Assembly: GCF_040222815.1 (NCBI RefSeq)
Contig: NZ_JAVKCH010000019.1
Coordinates: forward strand, 372,001 to 436,000
Direction of reading: 5' to 3'
Source of the DNA: Imperialibacter sp040222815
GTDB taxonomy: Bacteria > Bacteroidota > Bacteroidia > Cytophagales > Cyclobacteriaceae
DNA length: 64,000 bases
A program made the translations under genes and the position numbers. Under the pieces are notes generated by a model. That model was not told the DNA's origin and did no database searches. It saw nothing but the letters and a program-made list of their open reading frames with translations. Of the stretch, positions 9,280 through 18,089 are shown piece by piece; within the stretch, counting starts at the first letter, position 1, and every line of letters begins with the position of its first letter.

Positions 9280-9978
9280 ATGATAAAAAGTATTTTGGGA
9301 GTGCTGCTGCTTGTTGGGGTATTTGCCTGTGACAGCATCGATAGCAGTAAACAAACGACTTCAAAAGAGAAGGTAAGTGAAGCGGATGTTGCCAGCGAAC
9401 CTGCTGAAGACAAACGAAAAGTCATTCTTTTCTATGGCAACAGCATTACCGCAGGTTACGGGCTTGACATATCCGAGGCTTTTCCGGCCATCATTCAGGA
9501 GCGGCTCGACTCGCTTGGCTACGATTATAATGTCATCAATGCAGGTCTGAGTGGCGAAACCAGTGCCGGTGGGCTTTCCAGGATTGATTGGGTGCTGAAA
9601 ACTCCTGTCGATATTTTTGCATTGGAGCTGGGGGGCAACGACGGACTCAGAGGCATTAGCCTGGATGAAACCGAGAAGAATCTTTCAGAAATCATTGAAA
9701 AAGTAAAGCAATCGAACCCGCAGGTAAAAATTATTGTGGCTGGTATGCAGATTCCACCTAATATGGGGCAGGAGTACACCGACAGGTTCAAGGACATCTT
9801 CCCAATGCTTGCCGAAAATCACAACACTGCACTTATTCCTTTCATTTTGGAGGGGGTGGGGGGAATTCCAGAGTTGAATCTTCCGGATGGTATCCATCCC
9901 ACGCCGGAAGGACACAAGATGTTGGCGGACAATGTGTGGGCTGTACTCAAACCTATCATTGACGAAGACAATATTTGA
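9280..9978 (+). CDS. SGNH/GDSL-type esterase lipoprotein (TesA-like)
   Basis: A 232-residue protein with a lipoprotein signal (VGVFAC, Cys17), so probably envelope-anchored. Block I is FYGNSITAGYG with nucleophile Ser55, followed by the glycine block GLSGETSAGG, the GGND block (ELGGNDGLRG) and the Asp/His block DGIHPTPEGH. This is the order of the arylesterase/lysophospholipase family related to E. coli TesA. The ATG at 9280 has a purine-rich stretch (AAAGAAGG) just upstream and is preferred over the in-frame GTG at 9274. The symporter gene follows after three bases, suggesting co-transcription. The substrate cannot be told from sequence. Confidence 0.9.
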   Translation: MIKSILGVLLLVGVFACDSIDSSKQTTSKEKVSEADVASEPAEDKRKVILFYGNSITAGYGLDISEAFPAIIQERLDSLGYDYNVINAGLSGETSAGGLSRIDWVLKTPVDIFALELGGNDGLRGISLDETEKNLSEIIEKVKQSNPQVKIIVAGMQIPPNMGQEYTDRFKDIFPMLAENHNTALIPFILEGVGGIPELNLPDGIHPTPEGHKMLADNVWAVLKPIIDEDNI

Positions 9979-9981
9979 TCT

Positions 9982-11364
9982 GTGGACAAAATAGAAAGTT
10001 TCATTTCGGCTGCGGCCAACTTCGTGTGGGGAGTGCCTTTGCTGGTGCTTGTCATGGGTGGCGGCATTTTCTTCATGTTCTATTCAGGCTTTGCGCCTTT
10101 CAGTTATTTTAAACACGCCCTCGATGTCTTGAGGGGCAAATACGACGATCCGGATGCTCCGGGTGATGTCAGCCATTTTCAGGCGCTTTCCGGTGCCTTG
10201 GCGGCTACTATCGGAATGGGTAATGTAAGTGGCGTGGCCATTGCCATTGTAATGGGTGGGCCGGGCGTTATCTTCTGGATGTGGGTAAGTGCGTTCTTTG
10301 GAATGGCCACCAAGTTTTTCACCTGCACACTGGCCGTGATGTACCGGGGAAAAGACACCAACGGCGATGTGCAGGGCGGCCCGATGTATGTGATTACAGA
10401 AGGTCTTGGCAAGAAGTGGAAGCCGTTGGCCGTGTTCTTCAGCGTATTCTGTTTTTTTGGAGCCACACCTATTTTTCAAGCCAATCAGGTCATTCAAGTT
10501 ACAAATGACGTACTTCTTATTCCGGCTGGATTTGGTTGGGCAGGTTCTTTCACCTCCAATTTGGTAATGGGCTTGGTTATTACGCTGCTTACATGTCTGG
10601 TTATCTTTGGTGGTATCAAGAGAATTGGCCTGGTGGCCAGCCGCATGGTACCGTTCATGGTGGTGCTGTACATGGCGTGTGTGCTATACATCTTGGGCAT
10701 TCACTTCCTTGATATTCCACACATTTTCAGCATGATTCTGAGTGATGCATTTACCGCCAAAGCCGCCATGGGAGGAGCCATTGGGGCGCTGATCATAGAG
10801 GGAGCGAAGAGAGCTTCTTTCTCCAATGAGGCGGGTATTGGTACCGCTCCGTTGATGCACGGCGCCTCTAAAACCAAGGAGCCGGTGAGAGAAGGGTTGG
10901 TCGCCATGATGGGGCCGGCCATTGATACTTTGCTGGTTTGCACGCTGACGGGTTTTGCCATTCTCGCTACCAACGTGTGGCAAACCACCGACACAAACGG
11001 CATTACCCTGACAGGCAAAGCATTTGAGGCGGCCATGCCAACGGTAGGGCCATTCCTGTTATTCCTCTGCGTGCTGATATTCGGGTTTACGACCCTGTTC
11101 TCTTACAGCTACTATGGCACCAAATGTGTCAGCTTTCTGGCTGGAGCCAAATACGCCCACTACTTTAACTATTGGTATGTGTCCATCATTATCGTGGGAT
11201 CCATCACCACGCTCACTATGGTGGTCGACTTCATCAATGTGATGTTTGGACTAATGGCCATCCCTACGATGGTCGGGGCCATTTTGCTGGCGCCTAAGGT
11301 GAAGGCTGCTGCCAACGATTACTTTGGCAGGGTGAAAAGAGGGGAGCTGGAGAAGCAAAGTTGA
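9982..11364 (+). CDS. Sodium:alanine/glycine symporter family (AGCS)
   Basis: A 460-residue polytopic membrane protein with the signatures of the AGCS family: GALAATIGMGNVSGVA near residue 70, GGPMYVI, the conserved NEAGIGTAP segment and FTTLFSYSYYG near the end. Family members import alanine or glycine with sodium. The start is a GTG three bases after the esterase stop. It is convergent with murF, five bases apart. Length is normal for the family. The exact amino acid transported is not shown by sequence. Confidence 0.93.
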   Translation: MDKIESFISAAANFVWGVPLLVLVMGGGIFFMFYSGFAPFSYFKHALDVLRGKYDDPDAPGDVSHFQALSGALAATIGMGNVSGVAIAIVMGGPGVIFWMWVSAFFGMATKFFTCTLAVMYRGKDTNGDVQGGPMYVITEGLGKKWKPLAVFFSVFCFFGATPIFQANQVIQVTNDVLLIPAGFGWAGSFTSNLVMGLVITLLTCLVIFGGIKRIGLVASRMVPFMVVLYMACVLYILGIHFLDIPHIFSMILSDAFTAKAAMGGAIGALIIEGAKRASFSNEAGIGTAPLMHGASKTKEPVREGLVAMMGPAIDTLLVCTLTGFAILATNVWQTTDTNGITLTGKAFEAAMPTVGPFLLFLCVLIFGFTTLFSYSYYGTKCVSFLAGAKYAHYFNYWYVSIIIVGSITTLTMVVDFINVMFGLMAIPTMVGAILLAPKVKAAANDYFGRVKRGELEKQS

Positions 11365-11369
11365 ATTCT

Positions 11370-12665
11370 TTATTCCAAAGCATTCACCACTTTCTCCAAC
11401 CCTATTCCTCTGCTGGCTTTGATCAAAATTGTGCAGCTAGAGAAGCCCGATGTCTTCACATGATCCAGTAGTGCATCTCTCGTTTCAAAATGCAGCGCAG
11501 AAGGACACGATTCTTTCGCCTGTTTCATTTTAGGCCCGCAGAAAATCACCTGATGGAAGCCTGCCTCACAAGCTGCTTTACCGATAGCGGCATGCTCCTT
11601 GTCTGAGTCGGTTCCCAATTCCAGCATATCGCCCAGGATGGCCACTTTGTTGTCGACCTTCATGGTCTTGAGGTTCTCTATGGCCACCTTCATAGAATCG
11701 GGATTGGCGTTGTAGGCGTCGAGGATGATATCGTTGCTGCCGACTTTGAGCAACTGAGAGCGATTGTTTTTTGGCTGGTAGCCTGCAATGGCGGCCTCGG
11801 CCTTTTCCAGCGGCACTTCAAAGTACTGCCCCACAGCCATGGCGGCGGCAATATTGTCGAAGTTGTAGCTGCCAATCAACTGGCTGGTAACTGGTGCCCT
11901 GTCACCTACCTGAAAAACTACGAACGGGTTGGCTTCGATGAACTTCACTTCGTATGTGTCGCCAGGTTGGGGGAAGGTAACGGCAGACTCAAACCGCTTC
12001 GCCATGTTTTGCAGCATGGGCTGGCGGCTGTTGATGAAGACGGTGCCTTCGTTTTTCCGGATATGGTCAAACAACTCACTTTTCCCCCGGAGCACCCCTT
12101 CGATACTACCAAAGCCCTCCAGATGTGCCTTACCGATATTGGTGATCAGGGCATGGTTGGGATCGGCGATGTCGCAAAGCTCACGGATATCGCCTATCTT
12201 ATTGGCGCCCATTTCGATGATGGCGACCTCTACCTGCGGGTGGATGCCCAGCACGGTTAACGGCACGCCGATATGGTTGTTGAGGTTGCCGGTGGTGGCG
12301 TGGGTGATGTATTGCTTGCTGAGCACGGCATTGATCAGCTCTTTGGTGGTGGTTTTGCCGTTGGAGCCGGTGAGCCCAAGCACCTTTCTGTGGAACCTGC
12401 TGCGGTGGAAAGTGGCGAGGTCTTGTAAAGCCTTTAGGCCATCCTCAGCCAGGATGTATTTGTCTCCCTTTTTGTATGCCACATCGTCGATTACGGCGTA
12501 GCTCGCCCCCTTCGCCAGCGCTTCTGCTGCGTAGGCATTGGCATTGAAGTTGGGGCCTTTCAGTGCAAAGAATAGATTGCCTTCAGCCACGGTGCGGGTG
12601 TCGGTGCTTACTCCGCTCGATAGAAGAAAACGGCTATAAAGAAATTCGATGAAGTTGTTGTCCAT
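11370..12665 (-). CDS. murF: UDP-MurNAc-tripeptide--D-Ala-D-Ala ligase
   Basis: A 431-residue Mur ligase that adds D-Ala-D-Ala to the UDP-MurNAc tripeptide in the cytoplasmic stage of peptidoglycan synthesis. It shows the N-terminal uridine-binding part (STDTRTV, GNLFFALKG), the ATP loop GSNGKTTTKE at 100-109, NHIGVPLT, the IEMGANKIGDI block and DAYNANPDSM in the C-terminal domain, which are MurF hallmarks. Length fits. The gene stands alone here rather than in a division/cell-wall cluster. A TACCTTTG box lies 19 bases upstream of the ATG. Confidence 0.96.
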   Translation of the reverse strand: MDNNFIEFLYSRFLLSSGVSTDTRTVAEGNLFFALKGPNFNANAYAAEALAKGASYAVIDDVAYKKGDKYILAEDGLKALQDLATFHRSRFHRKVLGLTGSNGKTTTKELINAVLSKQYITHATTGNLNNHIGVPLTVLGIHPQVEVAIIEMGANKIGDIRELCDIADPNHALITNIGKAHLEGFGSIEGVLRGKSELFDHIRKNEGTVFINSRQPMLQNMAKRFESAVTFPQPGDTYEVKFIEANPFVVFQVGDRAPVTSQLIGSYNFDNIAAAMAVGQYFEVPLEKAEAAIAGYQPKNNRSQLLKVGSNDIILDAYNANPDSMKVAIENLKTMKVDNKVAILGDMLELGTDSDKEHAAIGKAACEAGFHQVIFCGPKMKQAKESCPSALHFETRDALLDHVKTSGFSSCTILIKASRGIGLEKVVNALE

Positions 12666-12683
12666 TCACAAATTGTTTGAGGT

Positions 12684-12691
12684 CAAAGGTA
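12684..12691 (-). promoter_or_regulatory. Candidate -7 box of murF
   Basis: TACCTTTG on the minus strand fits TAnnTTTG. Nineteen bases upstream is TTC rather than TTG, so the -33 element is imperfect. Confidence 0.45.
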
Positions 12692-12800
12692 ATGACGAGT
12701 GGGTGAGTACGAAAGTGCCGGGCGAGAAAGTCAGCAGAGGAGAGGGCTTCCAGCTGCTGTCTTTTCGCAATACTGTTAACCGGAGACCCGAATCGGATCC

Positions 12801-12925
12801 CGGCGGCTGACGGCTCCAACGCTGCTGACCTGCTGGCTGTACCAACGCCTATCATCTCCCGGATCCGACCTTTTTCGGGCGGCTGACGGCACCCACGCAA
12901 ACGCCATCCCCGCCGTACCGACGCC
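12801..12925. repeat. Two diverged 49-bp repeats between hmgA and murF
   Basis: Positions 12801-12849 and 12877-12925 are two units of equal length that share GGCGGCTGACGG at the start and GTACC-ACGCC at the end, with a 27-bp spacer. The region is clearly more GC-rich than its surroundings and holds no convincing gene. Confidence 0.5.
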
Positions 12926-12947
12926 CGGCTCCGGTTTTTCGGCTTCT

Positions 12948-14108
12948 TTACTCCGTCCAGCTCATCGGGTAGTTAGGATCGACGAACTCCAGTGCCTCCT
13001 CCGTTAAGTACAGCGGCCCGAAAGTGTCGAGCATTACGGCCAACTCTTCTGTTTCTTTAGCACCAATACTTTTTTCTACCGTGCCTGGGTGTGGCCCATG
13101 TGGCAAGCCGCCGGGGTGTAGCGTAAACGAACCTCTTTCAATTCCTTTGCGACTCATGAAATTGCCTTCCACATAGTACAGCACTTCATCGGAATCTATA
13201 TTACTGTGGTTGTAGGGAGCGGGAATTGATAGCGGGTGATAGTCGAACAGGCGGGGAACGAAGCTGCAGATAACAAAGCCATGCGCCTGGAAGGTCTGGT
13301 GCACTGGCGGCGGCTGGTGGATGCGCCCGGTGATCGGCTCAAAATCATGAATGCTAAGGGCATAGGGATACAGGAAGCCGTCCCAGCCCACCACGTCAAA
13401 AGGGCTGTAGTCGTACACATACTGGTGCAGATAGCCGCCCTTTTTGATCTTCATCAGAAACTCCCCTTTTGCTGAATCGGTGGCTGGCTCCGATGGTGGC
13501 CTGATGTCCCTTTCGCAGTAGGGCGAATGCTCTAAGAGCTGCCCCAGCTCATTGCGGTAACGCTTCACGGTTTCGACTGGCCCAGCCGACTCGATGACGA
13601 GTGTTCTCAGGGGCCCTTCGTCCCATTGAAGCTTATAAATGGTGGTGCGGGGAATGACTACATAGTCGCCCGACTTGATCCTGAGCTTGCCAAACTGAGA
13701 CAACAGCCAGCCGCTGCCATCGTGAATGAAAATGACCTCATCGGCTTCGGCATTTTTGTAAAAATAGTCCATGCTTCGGCTGCTGGGGTTGCAAAGGGCC
13801 ATCGACACGTCTTTGTTCTTGAGCAGCACTTTGCGGGCCTCCAGCCAGTCGCCGCCAGTAGTGCCGACGCCGGTTGTTTTTAAATGGGTTTGCAGCAGCG
13901 GATTGTCCTCGGCAATTTTTGACCCGTACCGGACAGGTTTGCCGACAGACTTTACCCGGGTGGGGGCGTTGATATGGTAAAGGTTAGAGTAAATGCCCGA
14001 AAAGCCTTTGGAGCTTACCAGCTCTTCTTTGTAGAGGCTGCCATCGGGTTGGCGGAATTGGGTGTGTCGTTTGGGGGGTATTTCGCCCAGTTTATAATAG
14101 TAAGCCAT
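12948..14108 (-). CDS. hmgA: Homogentisate 1,2-dioxygenase
   Basis: A 386-residue cupin-type dioxygenase that opens homogentisate to maleylacetoacetate in tyrosine/phenylalanine breakdown. The N-terminal part has LGEIPPKRHTQFR; the C-terminal part has the conserved HQPPPVHQTF, FVPRLFDYHPL, PYNHSNIDSDEVLYYVEG and LHPGGLPHGPHPG segments, which supply the His and Glu iron ligands. It is shorter than the roughly 430-residue proteobacterial/eukaryotic enzymes but similar in layout to bacterial short forms. The other genes of the pathway are not adjacent. Confidence 0.9.
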   Translation of the reverse strand: MAYYYKLGEIPPKRHTQFRQPDGSLYKEELVSSKGFSGIYSNLYHINAPTRVKSVGKPVRYGSKIAEDNPLLQTHLKTTGVGTTGGDWLEARKVLLKNKDVSMALCNPSSRSMDYFYKNAEADEVIFIHDGSGWLLSQFGKLRIKSGDYVVIPRTTIYKLQWDEGPLRTLVIESAGPVETVKRYRNELGQLLEHSPYCERDIRPPSEPATDSAKGEFLMKIKKGGYLHQYVYDYSPFDVVGWDGFLYPYALSIHDFEPITGRIHQPPPVHQTFQAHGFVICSFVPRLFDYHPLSIPAPYNHSNIDSDEVLYYVEGNFMSRKGIERGSFTLHPGGLPHGPHPGTVEKSIGAKETEELAVMLDTFGPLYLTEEALEFVDPNYPMSWTE

Positions 14109-14127
14109 CTCATGTAGGGTTAATAGT

Positions 14128-14135
14128 CAAATTTA
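14128..14135 (-). promoter_or_regulatory. Candidate -7 box of hmgA
   Basis: TAAATTTG on the minus strand matches TAnnTTTG about 20 bases upstream of the hmgA ATG. No clear TTG is seen at the expected distance. Confidence 0.45.
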
Positions 14136-14255
14136 CATAATGATAAAGGCTTTAAAGAGCAAAAGCGCTTTTAGATTGGGACGTGTCTAGACGCCGCTAA
14201 AAAATTATGCCAGAATCTGCTAACAGGTAAATATGTCCTCAAAGCCGGACGGGCT

Positions 14256-14296
14256 GTTACTTTTCCTTGCGGTTCCCCGCCGGGATGAAAAGTAAC
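14256..14296. repeat. Inverted repeat in the hmgA-ctpA gap
   Basis: GTTACTTTTC and GAAAAGTAAC form perfect 10-bp arms around a 21-base loop. I see no gene in the 409-base gap 14109-14517; it holds this palindrome, pyrimidine-rich sequence and the ctpA terminator. Confidence 0.55.
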
Positions 14297-14434
14297 CAAA
14301 AATCATCGAAAAATTAACGCACAGCCCAACTACCCTCAGCCTGCCGCCATTTTTCGCCCTCCCTCCCAGAAGGGCGCTACTCAAATTAAAATACCTTTAA
14401 ACCGAAGCCATCTAATAGATAATTTCCAGAGCAT

Positions 14435-14471
14435 AATAAAAAAGCTGAACCGACACTTGTCAGATTCAGCC
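14435..14471 (-). terminator. Rho-independent terminator of ctpA
   Basis: On the minus strand GCTGAA-T-CTGAC, loop AAGT, then GTCGG-TTCAGC form an 11-bp stem with one bulge and one G-T pair, followed by TTTTTTATT. It lies just downstream of the protease stop at 14518. Confidence 0.8.
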
Positions 14472-14517
14472 TTTTGAATTCGGAATCCGTTGTCCGGAAT
14501 TTCTAACCTTCTATCCT

Positions 14518-16137
14518 TTAATTCCTTTCTGCCAACTGCTCGGCCTGGTCAAAGAGTGTAAGTGCTTTGATGAAAATCTCGTCGGCCTGGTTGAAGACGG
14601 GGAAGAAGCCTTCTTCTCCCCAGTTGCTTCGGGCTATCTGCGCCTTCATGTGAATACGCACAAGCTCCTTCGACTTGGCAAAATCCACAGCGTTATACTT
14701 CACACCATTTTCTTTTGCCACCTTGTTGAGGTCTTCCAGCATTTTGTCGGTCACGTTAAAGTCGTTGAAAAACTCGTCAAAGCCCATTTTCTCAAACTTC
14801 TGCTTATTGGCCTCATAGTATTTGAATGTATACTCCCTCAGCGAGTTGCTGGTGTACATCTTGGTCAGGTAACTCGACGTTTCCGTAGTATCTATGGCCA
14901 CAAAGAAGTCGGGCACTATGCCACCGCCGCCATACACTTTTCTTCCCTTACCTGTGGCGTACTCCAGTGTGTCGTTCACATGAATGCTGTCGGCCACAAA
15001 AAGCTCGCCGTTTTCGTACCTGTCGGCCAGGTCATGCGAATAGGCGGCGTCTTTTCCGTCATAGGGCTTCTGAATAGAGCGCCCGCTTGGCGTATAGTAT
15101 CTCGAGATGGTTAGTCGCAATTCAGCGCCGTCGCTCAGGTTGATCGGCATTTGCACCAGGCCTTTGCCAAACGACCTCCGGCCCACAATAAGTGCCCGGT
15201 CATTGTCTTGCAGCGCACCGGCCACAATTTCTGAGGCCGAAGCACTTCCCTGGTCAATCATTACTACTACCGGCCCCTTCTCAAAAATCCCTTTTCTCAC
15301 AGCCCTGTATTCGTCGTTGTAGCGGGTTTCTTTTCCTTTGGTATACACGATCATATCATCATCGGCCAGCAACTCGTCGGCCATGTTCACCGCCTTGTCC
15401 AGATAGCCGCCAGGGTTTCCTGTCAGGTCAAGCACCAGCTTCTTCATGCCCTGGTCAATCAATTTTTCCATGGCCGCATAAAACTCATCGTAGGTAGTAG
15501 CAGTGAAGCGACTCACCTTCACATAACCTACCTCTTTATTCACCATGTATGACACGTCCACCGATGACTGAGGTATTTTATCTCTGATGATCGTGAAGTC
15601 AAGCGGTGCTTTCTTGGAGTCTCTGATGATCTGCAATTTCGCTTCCGATCCTTTTGGCCCACGCAGCTTTTCAAACACTTTTCTGTTGTTCAGGCCTATG
15701 CCTGCAATGTTTTCCCCGTCTACCTTCACAATTTTATCACCGGCCTGGAGTCCAACTTTTTCAGATGGGCCGCCGCTGAGTGGGGTAACAACATACAGCG
15801 TGTCTTTGAAAATATTGAATTCGATACCAATGCCTTCGAAGTTGCCCTGTAGTTGCGATTGAGCAAGCACAGCCTCTTCTTTAGGAATGTATACCGTGTG
15901 TGGATCCAGTTTCTCCAGCATCTTCACAATGGCGGTCTCCACCAGTTCTTCTGAGTCTACATCGTCCACATAATTTCTGTCGATATAACCCAGCACTTCT
16001 CTGAACTTGAACAGGCTCTTGTTCATATCGCCCGACGGAGTGTCGCTGGTGGTGAAGTTAGCTCCCAGAAGTACACCAATGGCGACAGCTGAGGTAATAA
16101 TGATTGGCAAACGGATGGCCCACTTTGAGTTATTCAT
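14518..16137 (-). CDS. ctpA: C-terminal processing peptidase, S41 family
   Basis: A 539-residue protease with an N-terminal membrane anchor/signal, a PDZ domain at about 90-180 (GIGIEFNIF, LQAGDKIVKVDG) and the S41 catalytic domain with nucleophile Ser in GSASASE and the Lys in RRSFGKGLVQ, which form the Ser-Lys dyad. Such tail-specific proteases act in the periplasm on envelope proteins with nonpolar C-termini. The ATG at 16137 is preferred over a TTG at 16179. A C-terminal extension of about 150 residues follows the catalytic core, as in other Bacteroidota CtpA proteins. A strong terminator follows. Confidence 0.92.
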   Translation of the reverse strand: MNNSKWAIRLPIIITSAVAIGVLLGANFTTSDTPSGDMNKSLFKFREVLGYIDRNYVDDVDSEELVETAIVKMLEKLDPHTVYIPKEEAVLAQSQLQGNFEGIGIEFNIFKDTLYVVTPLSGGPSEKVGLQAGDKIVKVDGENIAGIGLNNRKVFEKLRGPKGSEAKLQIIRDSKKAPLDFTIIRDKIPQSSVDVSYMVNKEVGYVKVSRFTATTYDEFYAAMEKLIDQGMKKLVLDLTGNPGGYLDKAVNMADELLADDDMIVYTKGKETRYNDEYRAVRKGIFEKGPVVVMIDQGSASASEIVAGALQDNDRALIVGRRSFGKGLVQMPINLSDGAELRLTISRYYTPSGRSIQKPYDGKDAAYSHDLADRYENGELFVADSIHVNDTLEYATGKGRKVYGGGGIVPDFFVAIDTTETSSYLTKMYTSNSLREYTFKYYEANKQKFEKMGFDEFFNDFNVTDKMLEDLNKVAKENGVKYNAVDFAKSKELVRIHMKAQIARSNWGEEGFFPVFNQADEIFIKALTLFDQAEQLAERN

Positions 16138-16337
16138 AATTTTTTCTTTGATCGAGACTTCTATTTTCTTTCCGGTCAATACTCAATAACACATACATTG
16201 TGTACTAATAACAGTTTAGGTTCAAACGCAACTTAATAGCGTTCGGTTATTAATAGCCTTGAAATTTATGCGATTAGTTGGTCAATGGCAATGGTAAGTT
16301 TTTAATATTCAGCGTTTACACCATCAACCATAATGTG

Positions 16338-16345
16338 TATATTTG
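16338..16345 (+). promoter_or_regulatory. Candidate -7 box setting the start of the RIC-like gene
   Basis: TATATTTG matches TAnnTTTG and lies 23 bases before the GTG at 16368. It falls inside the N-terminal extension of the longest possible frame, which argues that translation begins at 16368. Confidence 0.5.
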
Positions 16346-16367
16346 CTTCTTAATCAGAATCAGTAGC

Positions 16368-17117
16368 GTGAAGCTTGCCCAAAGAACCATTAATTCTATC
16401 ATCGACGAGAACTTCGTGTTCGCTAAAGTGCTCGACTACTTTGGAGTGGCTTTCTACAAATACTCCGGGCATACTTTAGAGGCTCTTTGCGAAGAAAAGA
16501 ACCTTCCTTTGGATAAGGTGCTTCGCAATATGGAGCGCTACAAACCGCAAAGTCAGTTTGACAAAAACACCATTTCCACCTACCCGGTTGATCTGATCAT
16601 TGAGTATCTGAAGCATTCGCACCACATATTCATCAAGCAAAAACTGCCCTACCTGGCCCGCCTTATCAATGGGTTGGATCAGCGATCTGCCGTGAGCAAA
16701 ACATTGGCCGATGACCTCAAGTTTGTTTTTCCCCTGTTTCTGGAAGACTTCATACACCACGTGTACGAGGAAGAAGACACGCTTTTTGCCTATGTGAATT
16801 CATTGTATAAAGTGCAGCAGGGCACTATGCCTTCAAGTAAGTTGTTCTACATGCTGGAGTCGTACTCTATTCAGGAGGCGGCGCTCGATCACGACCATAC
16901 GGAAGATGAATTGAAAGGCATCAGAGAAATAACTGGTGATTACCAGCATAACCCGAACAATGACCTTCACCTGAAGGTTATTTATGAGGAATTCAAGGCA
17001 TTTGACAAAGAGTTGATACAGCATGCTTCTATCGAGGATGAAGTGCTTTTCCCTAAAGCTTTGATGCTCGAAAAGAGTGTGCAGGAGCTGATCAACAGAA
17101 AAATCCGCTGGAACTAG
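16368..17117 (+). CDS. Di-iron RIC/YtfE-like iron-sulfur repair protein
   Basis: About 249 residues with an N-terminal ScdA-like part (EENFVFAKVLDYFGVAFY, TLEALCEEKNL) and a hemerythrin-type helical domain supplying His/Glu ligands (HSHHIFIKQKLP, HVYEEEDTLF, DHDHTEDEL, HASIEDEVLFPKA). RIC proteins of this type help repair iron-sulfur clusters after nitrosative or oxidative damage. The usual CxxC of ScdA N-termini is not seen; one Cys (LCEEK) is present. I take the GTG at 16368; an ATG at 16278 would add 30 unusual hydrophobic residues across a likely promoter. ruvX and def follow closely. Confidence 0.82.
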   Translation: MKLAQRTINSIIDENFVFAKVLDYFGVAFYKYSGHTLEALCEEKNLPLDKVLRNMERYKPQSQFDKNTISTYPVDLIIEYLKHSHHIFIKQKLPYLARLINGLDQRSAVSKTLADDLKFVFPLFLEDFIHHVYEEEDTLFAYVNSLYKVQQGTMPSSKLFYMLESYSIQEAALDHDHTEDELKGIREITGDYQHNPNNDLHLKVIYEEFKAFDKELIQHASIEDEVLFPKALMLEKSVQELINRKIRWN

Positions 17118-17120
17118 CAC

Positions 17121-17537
17121 ATGGGGCGTATTCTTGCCATTGACTACGGAGGCAAAAGAACTGGTATAGCCGTCACCGACCCCTTACAATTGATTGCCAC
17201 GTCACTCGAAATGGTTCGGTCGCATGAACTTATCGCCTTTTTAAAGCAATATTTGCAAAAGGAAACTGTGGACGCTTTTGTAGTGGGGATGCCAAAAAAG
17301 CTTGACAATACAGATACCAACGGAACCCTGCTGGTAAACAGATTTCTGGTGCAGCTCAAAAAAGAGTTTGCGGAAATGCCCGTTCATTTGATTGATGAGC
17401 GCTTCACCTCCAAAATGGCCATGGACACCATGATTGCCGGGGGTATGAAGAAAAAAGACAGGAGAGTAAAAGGAAACGTAGATAAAATAAGTGCAGTGAT
17501 TATACTGCAGTCGTACATGGAGAGTAATAGATTATGA
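17121..17537 (+). CDS. ruvX: RuvX/YqgF-type nuclease, Holliday junction resolvase-like
   Basis: A 138-residue RNase H-fold protein with ILAIDYGGKRTGIAVTD at the N-terminus, VGMPKKLDNTDT in the centre and DERFTSKMA, supplying the acidic catalytic residues. Family members act on Holliday junctions or on 16S rRNA 5' end maturation. It starts three bases after the RIC-like gene and overlaps def by four bases, so the three are probably co-transcribed. Confidence 0.93.
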   Translation: MGRILAIDYGGKRTGIAVTDPLQLIATSLEMVRSHELIAFLKQYLQKETVDAFVVGMPKKLDNTDTNGTLLVNRFLVQLKKEFAEMPVHLIDERFTSKMAMDTMIAGGMKKKDRRVKGNVDKISAVIILQSYMESNRL

Positions 17538-18085
17538 TTTACCCTATAGTAGTATACGGTGATCCCGTTTTGAGGAAGAGGGCGGCTGATATAGAAAAGG
17601 GATCCGATGTAAAGCAGCTAGTATTGGATATGTTTGAAACCATGCGGAGCGCCAGTGGCATTGGGTTGGCGGCCCCGCAAATTGGCATGTCTATCAGGCT
17701 GTTTGTGGTGGACGGATCGCCGCTTGAAGAACCTGAGGTTTCAGGTTTCAGGAAGGTGTTCATCAATGCGAAGATTGTGGAAAGGGATGGTAAGCCCATC
17801 GTGATGGAGGAAGGCTGCCTGAGCATCCCTGGTGTGAGAGATGATGTGCAACGGCCGAACAGCATCACAGTGAACTACTACGACGAGCACTGGAAAGAGT
17901 TCACCGAGACGTACGAAGGCATGAAGGCCCGCATCATTCAGCATGAATATGACCACATTGAAGGCGTGCTGTTTACTGACCACCTCACTGCGTTCAAAAA
18001 GAGGATCATCAAGAACAAACTTGTGAATATCAGCAGGGGCAAAGTGTCTGCTGACTACCGTTTAAAAATTCCTGTGAAAAGATAA
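17534..18085 (+). CDS. def: Peptide deformylase
   Basis: A 183-residue metalloenzyme that removes the formyl group from nascent proteins. All three signature blocks are intact: GIGLAAPQIG (about residue 43), EEGCLSIPG with the metal Cys, and QHEYDHIEG with the HExxH-type HEYDH. Length is typical. The start ATG overlaps the ruvX stop (ATGA). Confidence 0.97.
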   Translation: MIYPIVVYGDPVLRKRAADIEKGSDVKQLVLDMFETMRSASGIGLAAPQIGMSIRLFVVDGSPLEEPEVSGFRKVFINAKIVERDGKPIVMEEGCLSIPGVRDDVQRPNSITVNYYDEHWKEFTETYEGMKARIIQHEYDHIEGVLFTDHLTAFKKRIIKNKLVNISRGKVSADYRLKIPVKR

Positions 18086-18089
18086 CTGC

